NCBI GenBank assembly: GCA_028023455.1
Contig: JAQFVV010000056.1
Span: forward strand, 5,975,717 to 6,039,716
Direction of reading: 5' to 3'
Length of the DNA: 64,000 nt
Origin: Epiperipatus broadwayi
Taxonomy: Eukaryota > Onychophora > Udeonychophora > Euonychophora > Peripatidae
Notes under the pieces: generated by a model
The model's database searches: none
Told to the model about the DNA's origin: nothing
Seen by the model: the letters and a program-made list of their open reading frames with translations, nothing else
Shown: positions 35,951-48,540 of the stretch, one piece after another
Layout of the letters: each line of letters opens with the position of its first letter
How positions within the stretch are numbered: the stretch's first letter is position 1
Position numbers and translations under genes: made by a program

Positions 35951-38900
35951 AAAATACATAATATAAATTATTATTAAAACTATAATAAAAACAAAATTAA
36001 CAACTATTCTCCAAACTTTCACTCATATAAAGAAATATCCAAATTACATTTATACGACAGCAGATAAAAAGAGATTGTAGTTATTAAAAATAAAAATTAT
36101 CTTTTTTTAATTTGAATATGAATATGGTTATAATTAGCTAAATAAAATATTATTGGAAAATATGTTAACCCAGTGATTTCTAGCTTTCTCTCTGTTTGGT
36201 TGCTAATTATTGCCTTGGTTAATAATTTTATGGCCTCCAGAAAATGAGGGTCATCAAATTATTTTATCCATCATAAACTATAAAAAGATTCAGCATTCAC
36301 AAATACATGCAAATATTTATTATGCCTTCAAGAAAACTCAATATTTTCTCGGTTAAGATAAAGCATCTGACATGGGAAACTATGATGTTTTCTTGATCTA
36401 AAACCTGAAAGCAAAAGCCAATAAATTCATCACTGCACATTGGTAAGCATCCCATTCATGCTCACATACCATTACATGCAAATAACTGCAATGACAAGTA
36501 TGAATAAAAAGACCTTTAAAAATTTATCTTGATTAGTTATTTTAAGATATCAAGATGATTTCAAAGAGCCTTTTTTTTTTTTTTTTGTAAATAGAAAAAT
36601 TCTTTATGCAGTCTTAAGAAAAAAATACATAATATTTTTATTTATTGATTACCAATAGATTTTAATCAATTTTCTATCACATATTAACTTTTGAAATTAT
36701 TTTGGTTACATTACTAAGTTAAACAATCTGAAGGTAGATGGCATAACTAGATAACAAGGCACTAGACCAAAATTTATTTGATCATTATCAATGGCAATTT
36801 GTCAGGATTATGAAGATTTTTAGCACAATTTATTCTAGTACCTCAATATTTAAAGCTAAATCATTAAACTTTAATAATTCGTTTAAATCATTAAATTGAA
36901 CAATTAATGCTTTCTTAGAAAATAAAAATCAATGTTCTTACTTTTAATTAATATCAGAAAAGAACAAACTATAATAAAGCTTAATGGTGAATTTAGAAAA
37001 TCGTTGGAATATATAAATAATACAATAAACAATGCTAAAAAAAGGGTTGACGTTTAATTTCTTTTTTATTATAATATAGATGACAAGAATTGGATTTATC
37101 TCTTTTTTATTTATATTCAGAAAAAAAAAAGAATTGGATTTATAATGATTATCTTATGCTTTATTTAGATTTTGATTTAAAAAACATTAAAACTTTTTAA
37201 TTTTTTATTTATTTTAATATTCTAATTTGATGTTATGGTAAAGTTTTTTTTTTTCTTCTCCTAATTAAATAAGCTTTCCAAAACCATATGGGTTATCTGC
37301 ATAATTCATTATTGTTATTTTCTTTTGTAAATTTATTTGTTATCAGCAGAGTTACATATCTCTCTACATCATTTCTGTTATTTAAAATTTTCTGTCACAC
37401 CTGGTTACTTAAACTAATCTGCAATTTATTTAAATATTGGTTAAAAAATTTTTTTTTGTAATTAAAAAAAATAAATTAACATCACAGCTGAAATAAACAC
37501 GATGGTTAATTATATATAATGTAAGATTAAAACCAATGCAGGTACACACTCATATATGTATAACTTTTAAATCCATATGTATACTGATATGTTTTAGCAC
37601 ACACAATTACACTTTAGATAAACTTCTAAGTGCCTTATTGGTTAACCAGTATTAAATCGTTGGCTTTGCCTATGTGAAGTATCCTGGTTTGTTTAAAATG
37701 TACATTAGGAGTCATTTCTATATTTTTTCCACCCCTGAAGTCATACGCTCGAAATAATAATAAGTATTTCGATTAAAGAAAAAAACTGATGTCAGACAGA
37801 AGGTTTGTTACAATCAAGAACAATATTTAAAACTTTTTTTTCCCCTATGTCAAAGCATATTTAAAACTTTTCAATCGCTTGCTACTATCTTAGCACAATT
37901 TACTTTTGCATTTTCATATACAAAACTCTGAAAGCGCTAGGCCTGCAGAAAATATGATATAGAAAGCCTACAGAAATTATTATATAGAAAAGTTTCACCG
38001 CAACGTATCAGCGTATTAATAATAATAAATTTAATAAATTTTCATGTTATGGTCTTTATTTTAAAATTATGATACTCTTAATACCATGCAGATTCAAACA
38101 CATACAGAAATACCCAAAAGATCTTGTAAAATAGTGGTAATTGCTTCAAATAGAAAATTAAATGTGAATGAAATTTGGAAAATTTTAAGTACCAGAATTT
38201 TCAAGTAAGCTTAGCATCTTTTCATAGAGCTGGGCTACTCATTGGTTACTAAATGAGATCTATGTTATTCAATGAAAAAAGGCTAGAGAGATCTCAGGCA
38301 AGCAATGAGGTATTCAAGAATATACACATTATTATATAAAGTATCACCTCAAAATCATAATGTGTTACATTCTGTTTAATCAGATCGAGCAAAACATTTC
38401 ATTCTAAAGATGACTGTCCATATTTTCACAAACTGATGTCAAGTAGCAATAAATATATGGGATCTGTAATATCAAATACAAATATTTTGTTTAGTCATTT
38501 TACTAATACTGGATTAAAACATTTTTATTTGCAAATATGAAAAATAAATCACATAACTTCAACCAAACAAAAAGTTGTTTATTTATATGATTTTACAAAA
38601 TTATGCTAAATTAATAAAAGTGGCTCTTAATTCAAAACTTTTGAGGGCATGGACAAATTTAAATTATCATACTATATTCAATTTATAATGCATTTCTTGC
38701 ATCTCTTTATCTTTTGATCTAAATATTGCCCAAGCAAGAATGCATAAAATCTTTTTCAGGAAAATTATTGAAAAAAAAAAATAAATTTCCCAAATATTAG
38801 AATAAAAATTGCAATAGCAGTCATTTTCATTATAAATTATTTTGACAAAGTAAATATGATTTTTGGAAAAAAAAAAGATACAACTTTTAGAGTGTAGATT

Positions 38901-39459
38901 GTGATGGAGTAGAAATAGCTAAAATATCCTTATATAATATAATGGACTGATTGTTTGGTATTTGACATATCTACATGTTGATGCTCTAATTTTGAGAGAT
39001 TTTATTAGCATTAATATTGATGTTTATATCATCAATTTTTTTGGATAATCATAGAATAACTGGTTATGATGGTTTTACTCAATAAATCATAGCTTTTATT
39101 TTTAGAGTTATCAAAATTTATCCCATGTACCCCATCTCACAGAATCCTGCTAGGAATGGATTTTCGAAACTCAGAAGTACTTAAAAGTTCCTCAACTATA
39201 CCTATAATCATAACCAGATTTATCAGAAAAGTATCAAGCATCAAGATTGTATCAGTGATGATAATCACACAATAGTGCATATAAAAGTGTTTCCAAAAAT
39301 AGCTGTAATCATTATCTGAAATGTTGTAATACATGCTTCCACTGCTAGATATCTCTTGCAAAGACTTCCCTGCATTATTCTGCTATCTGTAGTTATCAAA
39401 AGGAATTGTGATGCTGTAAAATAAATGTTTCTGTTAAATGTGTGTATTGCTCATTTGTG
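35951..39459. other. AT-rich DNA, no gene recognised
   Basis: A small CpG-bearing patch lies at about 37740-38010. No domain, repeat pair or RNA gene was recognised. The 74-codon minus-strand frame at 39137-39361 has no recognisable content. Confidence 0.45.
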
Positions 39460-40130
39460 GATTTTTGTAATAGCTGAGAAATTGAAACAATGTAAAATTC
39501 TGTTTTCTATAAGAAGAAATGACAGTGGAAACAGTTATAATGCTTGAAACAGCTTACAAGCAAACTGCTCTGGAAAAAGCAAAAGTTTGTGAGTGGTTTA
39601 ATAAGCGTCAAATTCACCAAGTCCCCAAAAAGCATTGTAAATGAAGTCCAAAGTCAACACAATGCTGATTTTTGTTGTTGATACAAATGGCATTGATAAC
39701 TCAGAATTTGTTTACAATGATCAGGCATTTTACCTACAAGTTTGAAGCATTTGTGCTATGTGGCAAAATGCAACAATCACCATGACAATGTACCATTGTA
39801 CAAAGCTTTGAGTTTAATTAAAAACAGCATGACCCAACTCACTCACCCAATCTCACACTGTGCAACATTTTATTGCCCCGAAATGAAAAAAATGCCTAAA
39901 AAAAAGGTTTGTAGCCTTGGAAATGGTGGGAAAAAAAATGAGGACGGCATTAAAAGACAACCCTTTGCAAGAGTTTCAGGACTAATTTGAAAAGTGGAAA
40001 ACAGATTTAGACTGGTGAATTGCATCAAATGGGCAGTACTTTGAAGGAGATTCAATTTGCAACACATACAAAAAAAAATATACAATTTTTTATTACAAAA
40101 TTCAGGAATTTTTTTGGGTACCCCCTTGTA
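39460..40130 (+). pseudogene. Mariner transposase pseudogene with 3' terminal repeat
   Basis: Fragments in three frames follow the mariner (D,D34D) transposase order. From 39519 MTVETVIMLETAYKQTALEK continues to AKVCEWFNKR, the N-terminal helix-turn-helix region. MKSKVNTMLIFVVDTNG holds the first catalytic Asp. NHHDNVPLY matches the HHDNAPAH block with the second Asp. The block around SHCATFYCPEMKK matches SPDLAPCDFFLFPKLK but has lost the third Asp. FEKWKTDLD and IASNGQYFEGD mark the C-terminus. Large deletions, stops and frameshifts make it dead. GGGTACCCCCTTGTA at 40116-40130 looks like the 3' terminal inverted repeat, but the 5' one was not found. Confidence 0.8.
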
Positions 40131-42776
40131 AACATTAGATACGATACATTAATATGAATAATGGCATCCCAATGAAATAAATGATTATGAAATTATGCGT
40201 ATATAATAAAGGGTTAAAAAACAAACATATCTACACATAAATTATTTGCCATTTATTTCATTAACACTTTTACAATTTTCCATTTTTTGATAATATCTAA
40301 CAGCCTTTTGAATAAATTTCCAACTTTTTATTTTAATAAATTAATCTTTATTCTTTATTATATTTTCATAAATTTCAAATTATTTTTTAGAAATGTAAAA
40401 AAAAATAGTAATAAACTGAAACATGTAATTAGAACAATAGTATTTTGTTATTGTGTGACTGTCACGATTCCCCAAAAAATGTTTTAGGAACGAAATAAAA
40501 TTTATTTTAAATCCCTTTATAAAACTGGAATGAATTATTAAACAATTACATAAAACAATGGAATCCCATTTTAAAATTGAACTTTATTTATAATTATACA
40601 AAAAAATGACAAAAATTAACTGTTTATGATAATTATGAATGTGTTTCTTTTTCAGCCAATCACAATTTCCTGCTTTACATTAGAGCATCATTGTCATGAC
40701 TTGTTTTCTTCTAAGGGCAAATATTTTTGATTAAAATTGAAGTTCAATTATAAATAATCTTGTCAACAACAACAAAAGAAGCAAGATAAATATTTCCAAA
40801 TATTTTGTAAAAGTAATCACAAATATATAAACAAACTATGGAAAATATATTTTCATTTTCAAAATCTAAACATAAACACAAGCATTCTCAAGAGCTCTCT
40901 CAGCCCTGAGAACAAAGAAACTACTAATCAACAGCACCAGCTTCTTTGTTTTAGGTTTTTCTATACAATACTGAAATTGTGCAAAAAAAAAATTAAATAT
41001 ATCAACATTATTTTAATTCCAGTTTTGCTATCAAATGAATGCAAAATAGGCAAATGAATGCCAAAGATAGCTGCAAGAAAATGAATTTAAGTCAAACTGC
41101 CATTAGTGTCACCACAACATTGTTGCCAGGATAGTGAAAAGATTATTGAAATACTAACACTAAACAGTATATAGAAATATTTTATTCAATCAAAAATGTT
41201 TTAAAAATTTAGATTTAATGGAATACAAAATGAGTATTAATATTAAAAAAAATATATTTTACTTCCGTAAAATATTTAGGATCTTAAGATTTACCATTTT
41301 GATCACCATTAAAAAAAAAAAAAAAAACATACAACATTAAGTTTTCATAAATATCTTTTTTCCACCAGGAAAAGTTTGTATTTTTAGCTAATTTGTCTAA
41401 TTGCTTTGAAATTATATAAAATATTATTTCCAATATGGCTGGCATGTTTAAAGAATAAAATTTTTTGTAATAGGTTCACTGCAAAAGACAATGTTATGGC
41501 TTTATCAACTGTCTTTCAAGACATCCATTTTCCATTGAGACTATACATTTATAAAGTCCAAATTCAAAATATATAGACTTAAGATAATACTGGATTTATT
41601 ACTTAAGATAGTGTATGTTTTCTGTTCAATGGCTATTCATGAATTCATGGAAATTTCACTGTTGAAACTTCCAATGAAAACCTGTTGGGAGTTAGAGAAT
41701 GTATTATAAATGCTTGAAAAATGTGTTTCTCTTTTTTTACAACTTGATTATTAGTTCAGGTGGCAATTAGTTACATCATAGCTCTAATTCTAGTCTGTTT
41801 ATCCATTTGTCCATGCATATTTTCCTTGTTGTTTCTTCTTTTCAATGTGTTTGCATTCCAAAAACATGCACACATACACAAACTGCTAATAAATAATAAC
41901 ACCAAAAAATCTTACCCTTTTAACATTACAAAATATAATTTCACTAACTATTTGACATTAAATAAATATTTTTCATTCAATATTAAAATTTATTATTTTT
42001 CAGAAGTATAATCCTCTATTTAATCCATTTATAAAACTCAATTAATATTAATTAATTTCTGATTTCATTTTCTTCTTCACATTTTCAGAATCATTAGTTT
42101 ATGTCTTTCAAGAATTCTACCAAATGCGCAATAAATCTGTATTTCTAAATGCAGCAACTTTGTTTCATTTTTTTTTTTTTCCTAATTTATTTACAAATTT
42201 TTATATTTTTGCTGGCACAGCAGTTCAACCAATATCATTGCCTGAGATTTACACATATGTAGAAATCCTCATATAGACATGTATCTTGTCTGAGCATTTT
42301 ATTGCTAATACTCTCAAAAAATTTAGTTGTTCACATTTAGTTCATGTCAATTGACAACTCTAGTCTTAATTGTTTTATATAGTTATTCGCTTTCTGGTAT
42401 ACAAATTGAATATATTATCGCCACTATGAACTTTTTTTCAAGAACTGATAGAAACATTTAAAAACTAATTCAGTTCGTACCCCCCCCCCCCGCATGTTCT
42501 AAAAATGTATTTCATGTACTATTGACCCCACATTTTTCTTGCTTATATTTGTAAATACTGGTTATAACATAAACAAAAAAAAAACTACAGAATTTAATGA
42601 GATATGATACATGACTAGTCACATTTTTATTGTTTTTCTGTACAAGTGGGCTGCTCTTTGATCTACAATGAGTTATTTAAAATCAAATTTACGTCATTTA
42701 AACTATATATATATATTAGATATATTCCACATTTTCTTGATTTAGGAATAAAGATACATGAAAAATATGAATGCCT
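40131..42776. other. AT-rich DNA, no gene recognised
   Basis: Holds a C tract at 42480-42491. Open frames here (for example 41760-42011, hydrophobic and without an ATG) look like chance in AT-rich DNA. Confidence 0.45.
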
Positions 42777-42816
42777 TCAAGACATATTTCATACTAAACC
42801 AGCACTCACCAGTTGA
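42777..42816 (-). ncRNA. Type I hammerhead motif (copy 3), most complete core
   Basis: Minus strand: stem I TCAA, core CTGGTGA (one change, A6 to G), stem II GTGCT-GGTTT-AGTAT fully paired with two G-T wobbles, then intact GAAA, a tiny stem III, cleavage triplet GTC, and stem I partner TTGA. It lies in a short fragment of the hammerhead-bearing repeat. The surrounding unit is not recognisable beyond about 50 bases. Confidence 0.65.
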
Positions 42817-43250
42817 CAATCTCATATATATATCTTCATCATTTATTTAATATTTATCAACATCAAATTACTACATTTTGATTTATGAGTTCAAATTTAC
42901 TGCTTTCACAACATTGACACTAAACTACTAATTCAAATAATTGTATTAATGAATATTATTAAACTATACATTATTCCTATTCCAGATATAAACTTTAAAC
43001 CTCAGTTAATAATTAATATATCTGATTTTAATTAAACATAAACATATGAAATAATCTCTATTTTAATAAATGATTATTAATAAACAATATATTTATGTGC
43101 AATAATTGGTGTCTGACATATATAAAACAAAATATACTAATATACATAGATCTGTACCAATTTATCTAAATAAATCTGTAGTATTGCAGTTATAAAAGAT
43201 GTATTATGTATGGTGATTGGAGCTGACATCTCTCAAATTACTTTATGCAT

Positions 43251-43282
<32 letters not shown>

Positions 43283-43500
43283 TGTGAGTAAAAGAGGGGC
43301 AAAAGAGAAACGTTGGAAAAAAAAAAAAAAACTTTATAATTCCATACAAATTTTTTTTTGACAAGACTGCAAATTATTACACAATATCTCATACTATATG
43401 TATGTAGGATTGTAATGAAAATCATTTGTTACAGATTAAAGCCTTAAAGTAACAAAATTTCCATAATATACACATTAACATAAAGAACAAAAGATGACAT
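42817..43500. other. AT-rich spacer with microsatellite
   Basis: Contains the compound (AC)n(AT)n repeat at 43247-43281. Nothing else was recognised. Confidence 0.5.
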
Positions 43501-43760
43501 AGTTGTATTTTTATATTGAACTATTTCCATCATCTAATATATGTATCAAATGTCTTTAGAAAAATTTAACTTTATTTAAATATTCCAAATACATTCAACT
43601 GTTAGTAATAGCACATCAAACATGTTAGTATATGCACAACATTTCATGAGGTATTGTCTTCCCTCTTCTTCAGGTGTTGCTGGCCTGACCAGTGACAGTA
43701 CTAGCATGGGATTCAAACCTGGGTTCTTAGATTCTTGAGTTTCATCATGCCAGTTTATGT
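43501..43760 (-). repeat. Possible Penelope-like element tail with B-box-like start
   Basis: On the minus strand it begins with AGGTTTGAATCCC (43708-43720), close to a tRNA B box. It then has CCTGAAGAAG and GAAATGTTGTGC, an arrangement common in the long repeats of Penelope-like elements, and an AT-rich tail with AAATAAAG. The tail matches both arms of the inverted pair at 14582-14831. The assignment to Penelope-like elements is tentative. It could be a SINE. Confidence 0.4.
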
Positions 43761-44254
43761 ATAAAAATTAATTGAAAAATAAAGAAAATATTAAAATGAA
43801 GTCATCAAGTATATAATTGAATACTATAAAGTAGATGATTGAATTAAGACAAAGAATGTTTTTAAAAAATTAATTGTATCAGAGCATCTTAATATTTTTA
43901 TATAGAATCTTTTCATAAGACCAACAATCATTTAAAAATAATTATAGTGAAATATATAAATTTCACAATGGCAAAAAACCCAGATATGGCTACCACCCCT
44001 CTTATTACATACATATAGCAATCATGTAATAAAGAAAGATTGAATCAAATGTGAATTCAAAATTAGCTGATCAACCATCTTAAATACAATAAACATCACA
44101 TGATCACCTTTTCCTATGCTTGCTTATAACTGTTATTAAATAAACAGGCAAAACTCTCCATACAGTATTGCCACTCAGTGCAAGCCAGAATAAATCAATG
44201 GATGCCAGAAGGCTTGTGCATAAAATCCCCATCCAGTGCCTACTCATCCAATAT

Positions 44255-44294
44255 CCCCAGACTAGTTTCTGGTTTGTGGCCTTCATCAGTGAGG
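44255..44294 (-). ncRNA. Hammerhead-like motif, left foldback arm
   Basis: Minus strand: stem I CCTCA with TGGGG (five pairs, one G-U), core CTGATGA, GAAA, a two-pair stem III closed by C and G around TA, and cleavage triplet GTC. Stem II is weak: an A-A mismatch next to the core, then GG with CC, then a C-A mismatch. The very short stem III resembles that of newt and schistosome hammerheads. Confidence 0.5.
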
Positions 44295-44427
44295 AGCTAA
44301 TGAGCTTGTATTATTGTGTTTTCAATTTAAGACTCATAGTTTTGTAGTTAAGTAGAGATAAAAGGTGGCTGCTGGAGGGTTGCATTAGATCCTAAGATCT
44401 AGATGCAGTGCTCTCAGATCCAAGGCT

Positions 44428-44467
44428 CCTCACTGATGAAAGCCACAAGCCAGAAAGTAGTCTGGGG
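44428..44467 (+). ncRNA. Hammerhead-like motif, right foldback arm
   Basis: Same layout as the left arm: stem I CCTCA with TGGGG, CTGATGA, GAAA and GTC. Stem II here has GC pairing with GC where the left arm kept GG with CC, so the ancestor probably had GGC with GCC. Stem III has a G-G mismatch. All catalytic-core bases are intact. Confidence 0.5.
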
Positions 44468-44579
44468 GTATTGGATGAGTAGGCACAAGATGGGGATTTT
44501 ATGCACAAGCCATCTGGCATCCATTGATTACTATGGCTTGCACTGAGTGTCAATACTGTATGGAGAGTTTTGCCTGTTT

Positions 44580-45999
44580 TAATATCTTAAATACACTTTA
44601 CACAAATAAGAATTGATTAGAAAAATTACAAATGGATATTATATCTAGATAAGAAAAGTTGCAGTGGACAAGGACAACAATTGTGGTAAAACTGATAGCA
44701 AAAATATAAACATCATTTATGCTCTTTGTCTCCAGAATCATTTAATATAAAGGATTCACAATCAATAGCTTTAAGATATGAATTGCAGTGAAGTGATTTT
44801 TTTTTTGCTTAGCAGAATAATGAATTTAAAAATCAAAATCAAAATTATTTAGACTATAGTATGTTATGTGAATATGGATATGAAAGTTTAATGCTGAAAA
44901 AAGATAAAAAAAATATTCATGTTTTTTTTTTAAAAAGTTTTTGTGAAGATTATTCATATTCTAGAGATGTTAAAATATATTATATAGGTGTGCGTACACT
45001 TACACTGTACTGCTCTATATACAAATTACCCCATTCAAAAGTGATGTAATAGCAAGAAAATTAGTAACAACTGATATATAAGTGTATCTAAGTTCTCCAA
45101 GACTAGAAAACAGAATACTATCAATAGAATAATTTTGTTAAAAGTAGTTTACTACAGCTTGCCAATCTTTTAATGGAATTCTTTCTAGAAACAGACACTT
45201 TTATGAGCCTTACGTAAGAAATAGTAGATAAGGTAAATAAATCATTAAAATTGGGAGACAAGTCTATTCTAGCTGTTACAGCATCAATGAATAAGTTGAA
45301 GTCATGTGACAGAATCAGACATCTTAACATGTTTCAAGTTAAATATAGCAATACAATTGATAGTTACAACATATTCAAATACCAAAGATGGTTTGGAAAA
45401 TTTGTCAATGATTCTAATAAAGGCACATTTTATGAAGCAATAAATGATAGACTTATTTGAAAAATCTAAATATTCTGAATTCCATTTTCAGTGATTGGAG
45501 ACTACAAAGGACATACTGTATATATATTCAAAAGTTAGAATGACTGGATATATTTAAATATCAATTGAAATTATTTGTTAAAACATTAGCATGTCAGTTT
45601 CATTGTCTGCTAAAAATCTACTAACAATTTCAATGTTAACAATTTCTCTGTTACAATTTTTCTTCTAAAGAAAATATAACTACTATCCCCATAACACATT
45701 ATATTATAATAATATAGCAGCTAATCACCAGCCATTCAAGGAGATAATTTAACATAAGCATATATTAGGTTAAGAATCGATAAAAGGCTTTTGTAGCATA
45801 TCAATTTAGAAATTGAAAATATGATTCAAATATTGCAAAATATAACCATACATATATAATATTTATAACTGTTAAATGCTGTAAAATGTAACAATATTTA
45901 TGCTTAAGAGTAATAAAGATATCAAGTATATTGACAATAAATTAAAAAAAAAATACACATCACATCTTTATACATATATGTTATTTTGCTAATTTTAAC
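44580..45999. other. AT-rich DNA, no gene recognised
   Basis: Frames of 60-70 codons occur on both strands at 44861-45460, but none has recognisable motifs. Confidence 0.4.
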
Positions 46000-48540
46000 A
46001 TTCTCGTAAATAACCAACAACTATAAATATGTAGCACTGGGAATACATAAAATGTATGAAATAATATAATCTTCAAATATGTATATGACGAGTCATAAGT
46101 TATAATGTAATAGTATTTTAATTTGCATTATAATCTAGATGAAGGTTTTACTAAGATTCCCGTCTCCCCCACAGAACTGATAAGATAACACTTATTTATA
46201 ACTTTATTAAATAATTCTATATAATTTCTTTATCAGCTTACTATCTTTCTTTCATTTGCAGTAAACGATAAGTTTATTTCCATTTAATTATTAATATTAT
46301 ATATTAATTTTGTAGATGCACTTTTGCAGCTTCTGTTATTAAAACATCCACTGACATTTTTATTATTTTCTCGATTTCTATCTATTTATATATAGGCGTC
46401 TTCACAATGTTTTTCGTTTTTTTTTTAAAAAAAAATTTACATACATAAATAACTTAAAAAATAAAACACTGAGAACATTAACTTTGCATTATTACTCTCA
46501 TAAAATATTTATATACAGTATACGTATTTTTCATTATTTTTACGTATAATTTCAGGCGCGGAAAACAACAATCAAAATAAGACACACACATATCTCAATC
46601 AGAAATTTAAAAATAACATTAACGAATGATTGTTAAGATATATATAAAACTATTTGATGTGCTTCATTTTTACGGTTACAGAATATTTATTCCAAAGTCT
46701 GAGATCTATTAAAAAAATTATCCTTACGTGTCAATAAATAATTCTTAATCAAATAATTAATACACTGGTGTGTTGCGAAGAATTTATTAAAGTTTATGGT
46801 ATAATTCCAAAATTAAAATGCTGCAGTAAACTGTTAAGATGACAAGAAACAGCAAACTATCACTTACGATGATCAAGTGTTGCGCTTCGTTGTGATGTAC
46901 AGTGTAGTTCATACTGCCTAGTTACTCCACCTGCCTTCAGGCAGAGAACTTAACATACGTATATACATGCGCAGATAACCAATTTCAATAATTAAAATTT
47001 TATTGTTCACAAAATATAACTATAAAAATAAAAAAACAGAGAGCAGCACTGTCCCTTAATAAAAAAAAATATATGTACATTAACTCAAATACTGAAATAT
47101 ACTGTTGCTATAGACTGTTACATTATAATGCTAATTACTACTGCAGATGTTTGCATGCTTGATTAATAATCAAGGATGTGGGCCCAATATTCTTCACTGC
47201 GGATAATGATAGACATTTCTGAAATGGCTAGTCAACTGTCCAGCTACAGTGAAGGTTTTAACGGCTGGCATTTGTGCTAAAAAGGAAAAGAACTATGCAG
47301 CATCAGGTCCCAAATTGACCGTCTGTTTTCTTAGAAAGAGGAAGTCCATTATGAAGAGATGACTGGCCATAAGTTCTTGCTTGAGCTCTCTTAGAGCAGA
47401 TTATAGACTGGCGGATATTTGTCTAGTATCTAAAACATTCAAGCTTGAAAAGCAAGCAAAGGAAGTTTAGAGAGATATAATACAACTGGAGTTTTCCTTT
47501 GGTCAAATTGCTATTTAAAAAAAGAAAAAAAAACTTTATTTACTAGCAATATTCAAAATGAAGAGGCTTCCAATGGTAGCTTCAAGTGAGAGAGCTGGAG
47601 CAAGAGGAAACTTCCGGTGACTTGAGTCACATATTTTGTACAGTCCAAGCTCAGCTAAACTTAAATGATGTTTGCAATAAAACTTCCTTTGGTCAAAATG
47701 ACTGATAGATGAGCTTTTAGCAATCAAAAGAAAAACAAAATAAAGTGAAAAGACTATTCACACAAAATAGTCATTTTAAAAAGCAGAATAATTTTTGGAT
47801 TATTGAAAGTAAATAAGGAATGAAAATTAAACTATTTTTATAACTAAAAATATCTTAATAACTTAACAACAAGTTTGAATGAGCACATACACATAAATCT
47901 TAAATTATAAATGTAAGAACAATAATTTAACTATGCAAACATTTCCCACTATTTAATCATAAAAATCACAGCATAAACGCATATATATATATTACGCATT
48001 TAGTTTAAAGATATAGGTAAATAATGTAGTAATATTTACATTTGCTTTTACCGCTCAAGTTTGTTTGTGGTAGTTTATATATAATAATAAAGTTACGAAC
48101 TGCTTGTGGGGGTTTTTTTCTGATAAATTTTAAGCGTTCAACTTTTTTCATAGTTCCTTGCCAGTACTTCAGATTTGCTCATATATAAGCATTTGAGTTG
48201 AAGGAATAAGTGGATTCATTTTATTCCTGCATAAATACTATATCTTGTATTGGAGAGGAAAGTATTCATTTATTATTAACACTCGCAAAGCGCATGCACA
48301 ATTGGCTTGAAAGGCTGATATTTGAATAGATGTTAGGTTATAAAATGTAAAATACTTTTAAATAGCCGTAACTGCGTGATATGAGTTTACAGGGATTTTC
48401 TTTTCTTGATTTATCCTCCAGCCAAAAATCGTTAGAATTCATTTACCAAAAAATATTTGGCAAGCTAGTTGCTTGCCTAGGGATTGATTGACTATATGAC
48501 TTACTTGAAAATACTCAACAAGTTGAAGAAATGTCGTTTC
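46000..48540. promoter_or_regulatory. CpG-enriched zone, possible promoter region
   Basis: CpG is rare in most of the window outside the young LTRs but appears about twenty times in 46000-46990 and again in clusters up to 48540. GCGCATGCAC at 48290-48299 resembles an NRF1 site, and ATGCGCAGATA (46968-46978) carries a half site. The zone surrounds the candidate exon below. Unmethylated CpG-rich DNA near promoters is common in animals, but no transcript evidence is visible here. Confidence 0.3.
46868..46990 (-). CDS. Candidate host 5' exon with splice donor (partial)
   Basis: On the minus strand an ATG at 46912-46910 has A at -3 and an in-frame TAA four codons upstream. It opens 15 codons, MNYTVHHNEAQHLII, which run straight into GTAAGTG at 46867, a near-consensus splice donor. 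The exon and following intron lie in the CpG-enriched zone, as first exons often do. The coding part would be 46868-46912 and the rest 5' UTR with an unknown start. No downstream exon was identified, and the peptide is not recognised. This is the only credible host coding start I found; it may be chance. Confidence 0.22.

Larger units (their letters stand above)
44142..44579. mobile_element. 438-bp foldback element with hammerhead-like motifs
   Basis: Both ends read AAACAGGCAAAACTCTCC inward. The arms 44142-44297 and 44425-44579 pair over about 155 bp with roughly one difference in ten, around a 127-bp loop. The outer parts match the 114-bp element at 6151-6264. There is no open frame, so it depends on another element for movement. 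Each arm has a CTGATGA...GAAA...GTC motif reading outward. Flanks are TTAAAT and TAATAT, so the target duplication is not clear. Confidence 0.8.

Noticed and set aside
39384-39440. 5' terminal repeat of the mariner copy
   Set aside because: Only a faint match to the 3' terminal repeat; not good enough to set a boundary.
32300-40920. Similarity between 32300-32400 and 40840-40920
   Set aside because: Too short and too AT-rich to separate from chance.
41760-42011. 83-codon hydrophobic open frame
   Set aside because: No ATG at its start; T-rich DNA gives hydrophobic frames by chance, and no motif is present.
43640-43690. CTGAAGA...GAAA on the minus strand as another hammerhead
   Set aside because: The strands flanking the core pair with each other (CAACA with TGTTG) instead of forming separate stems I and III, so the hammerhead topology does not fit.
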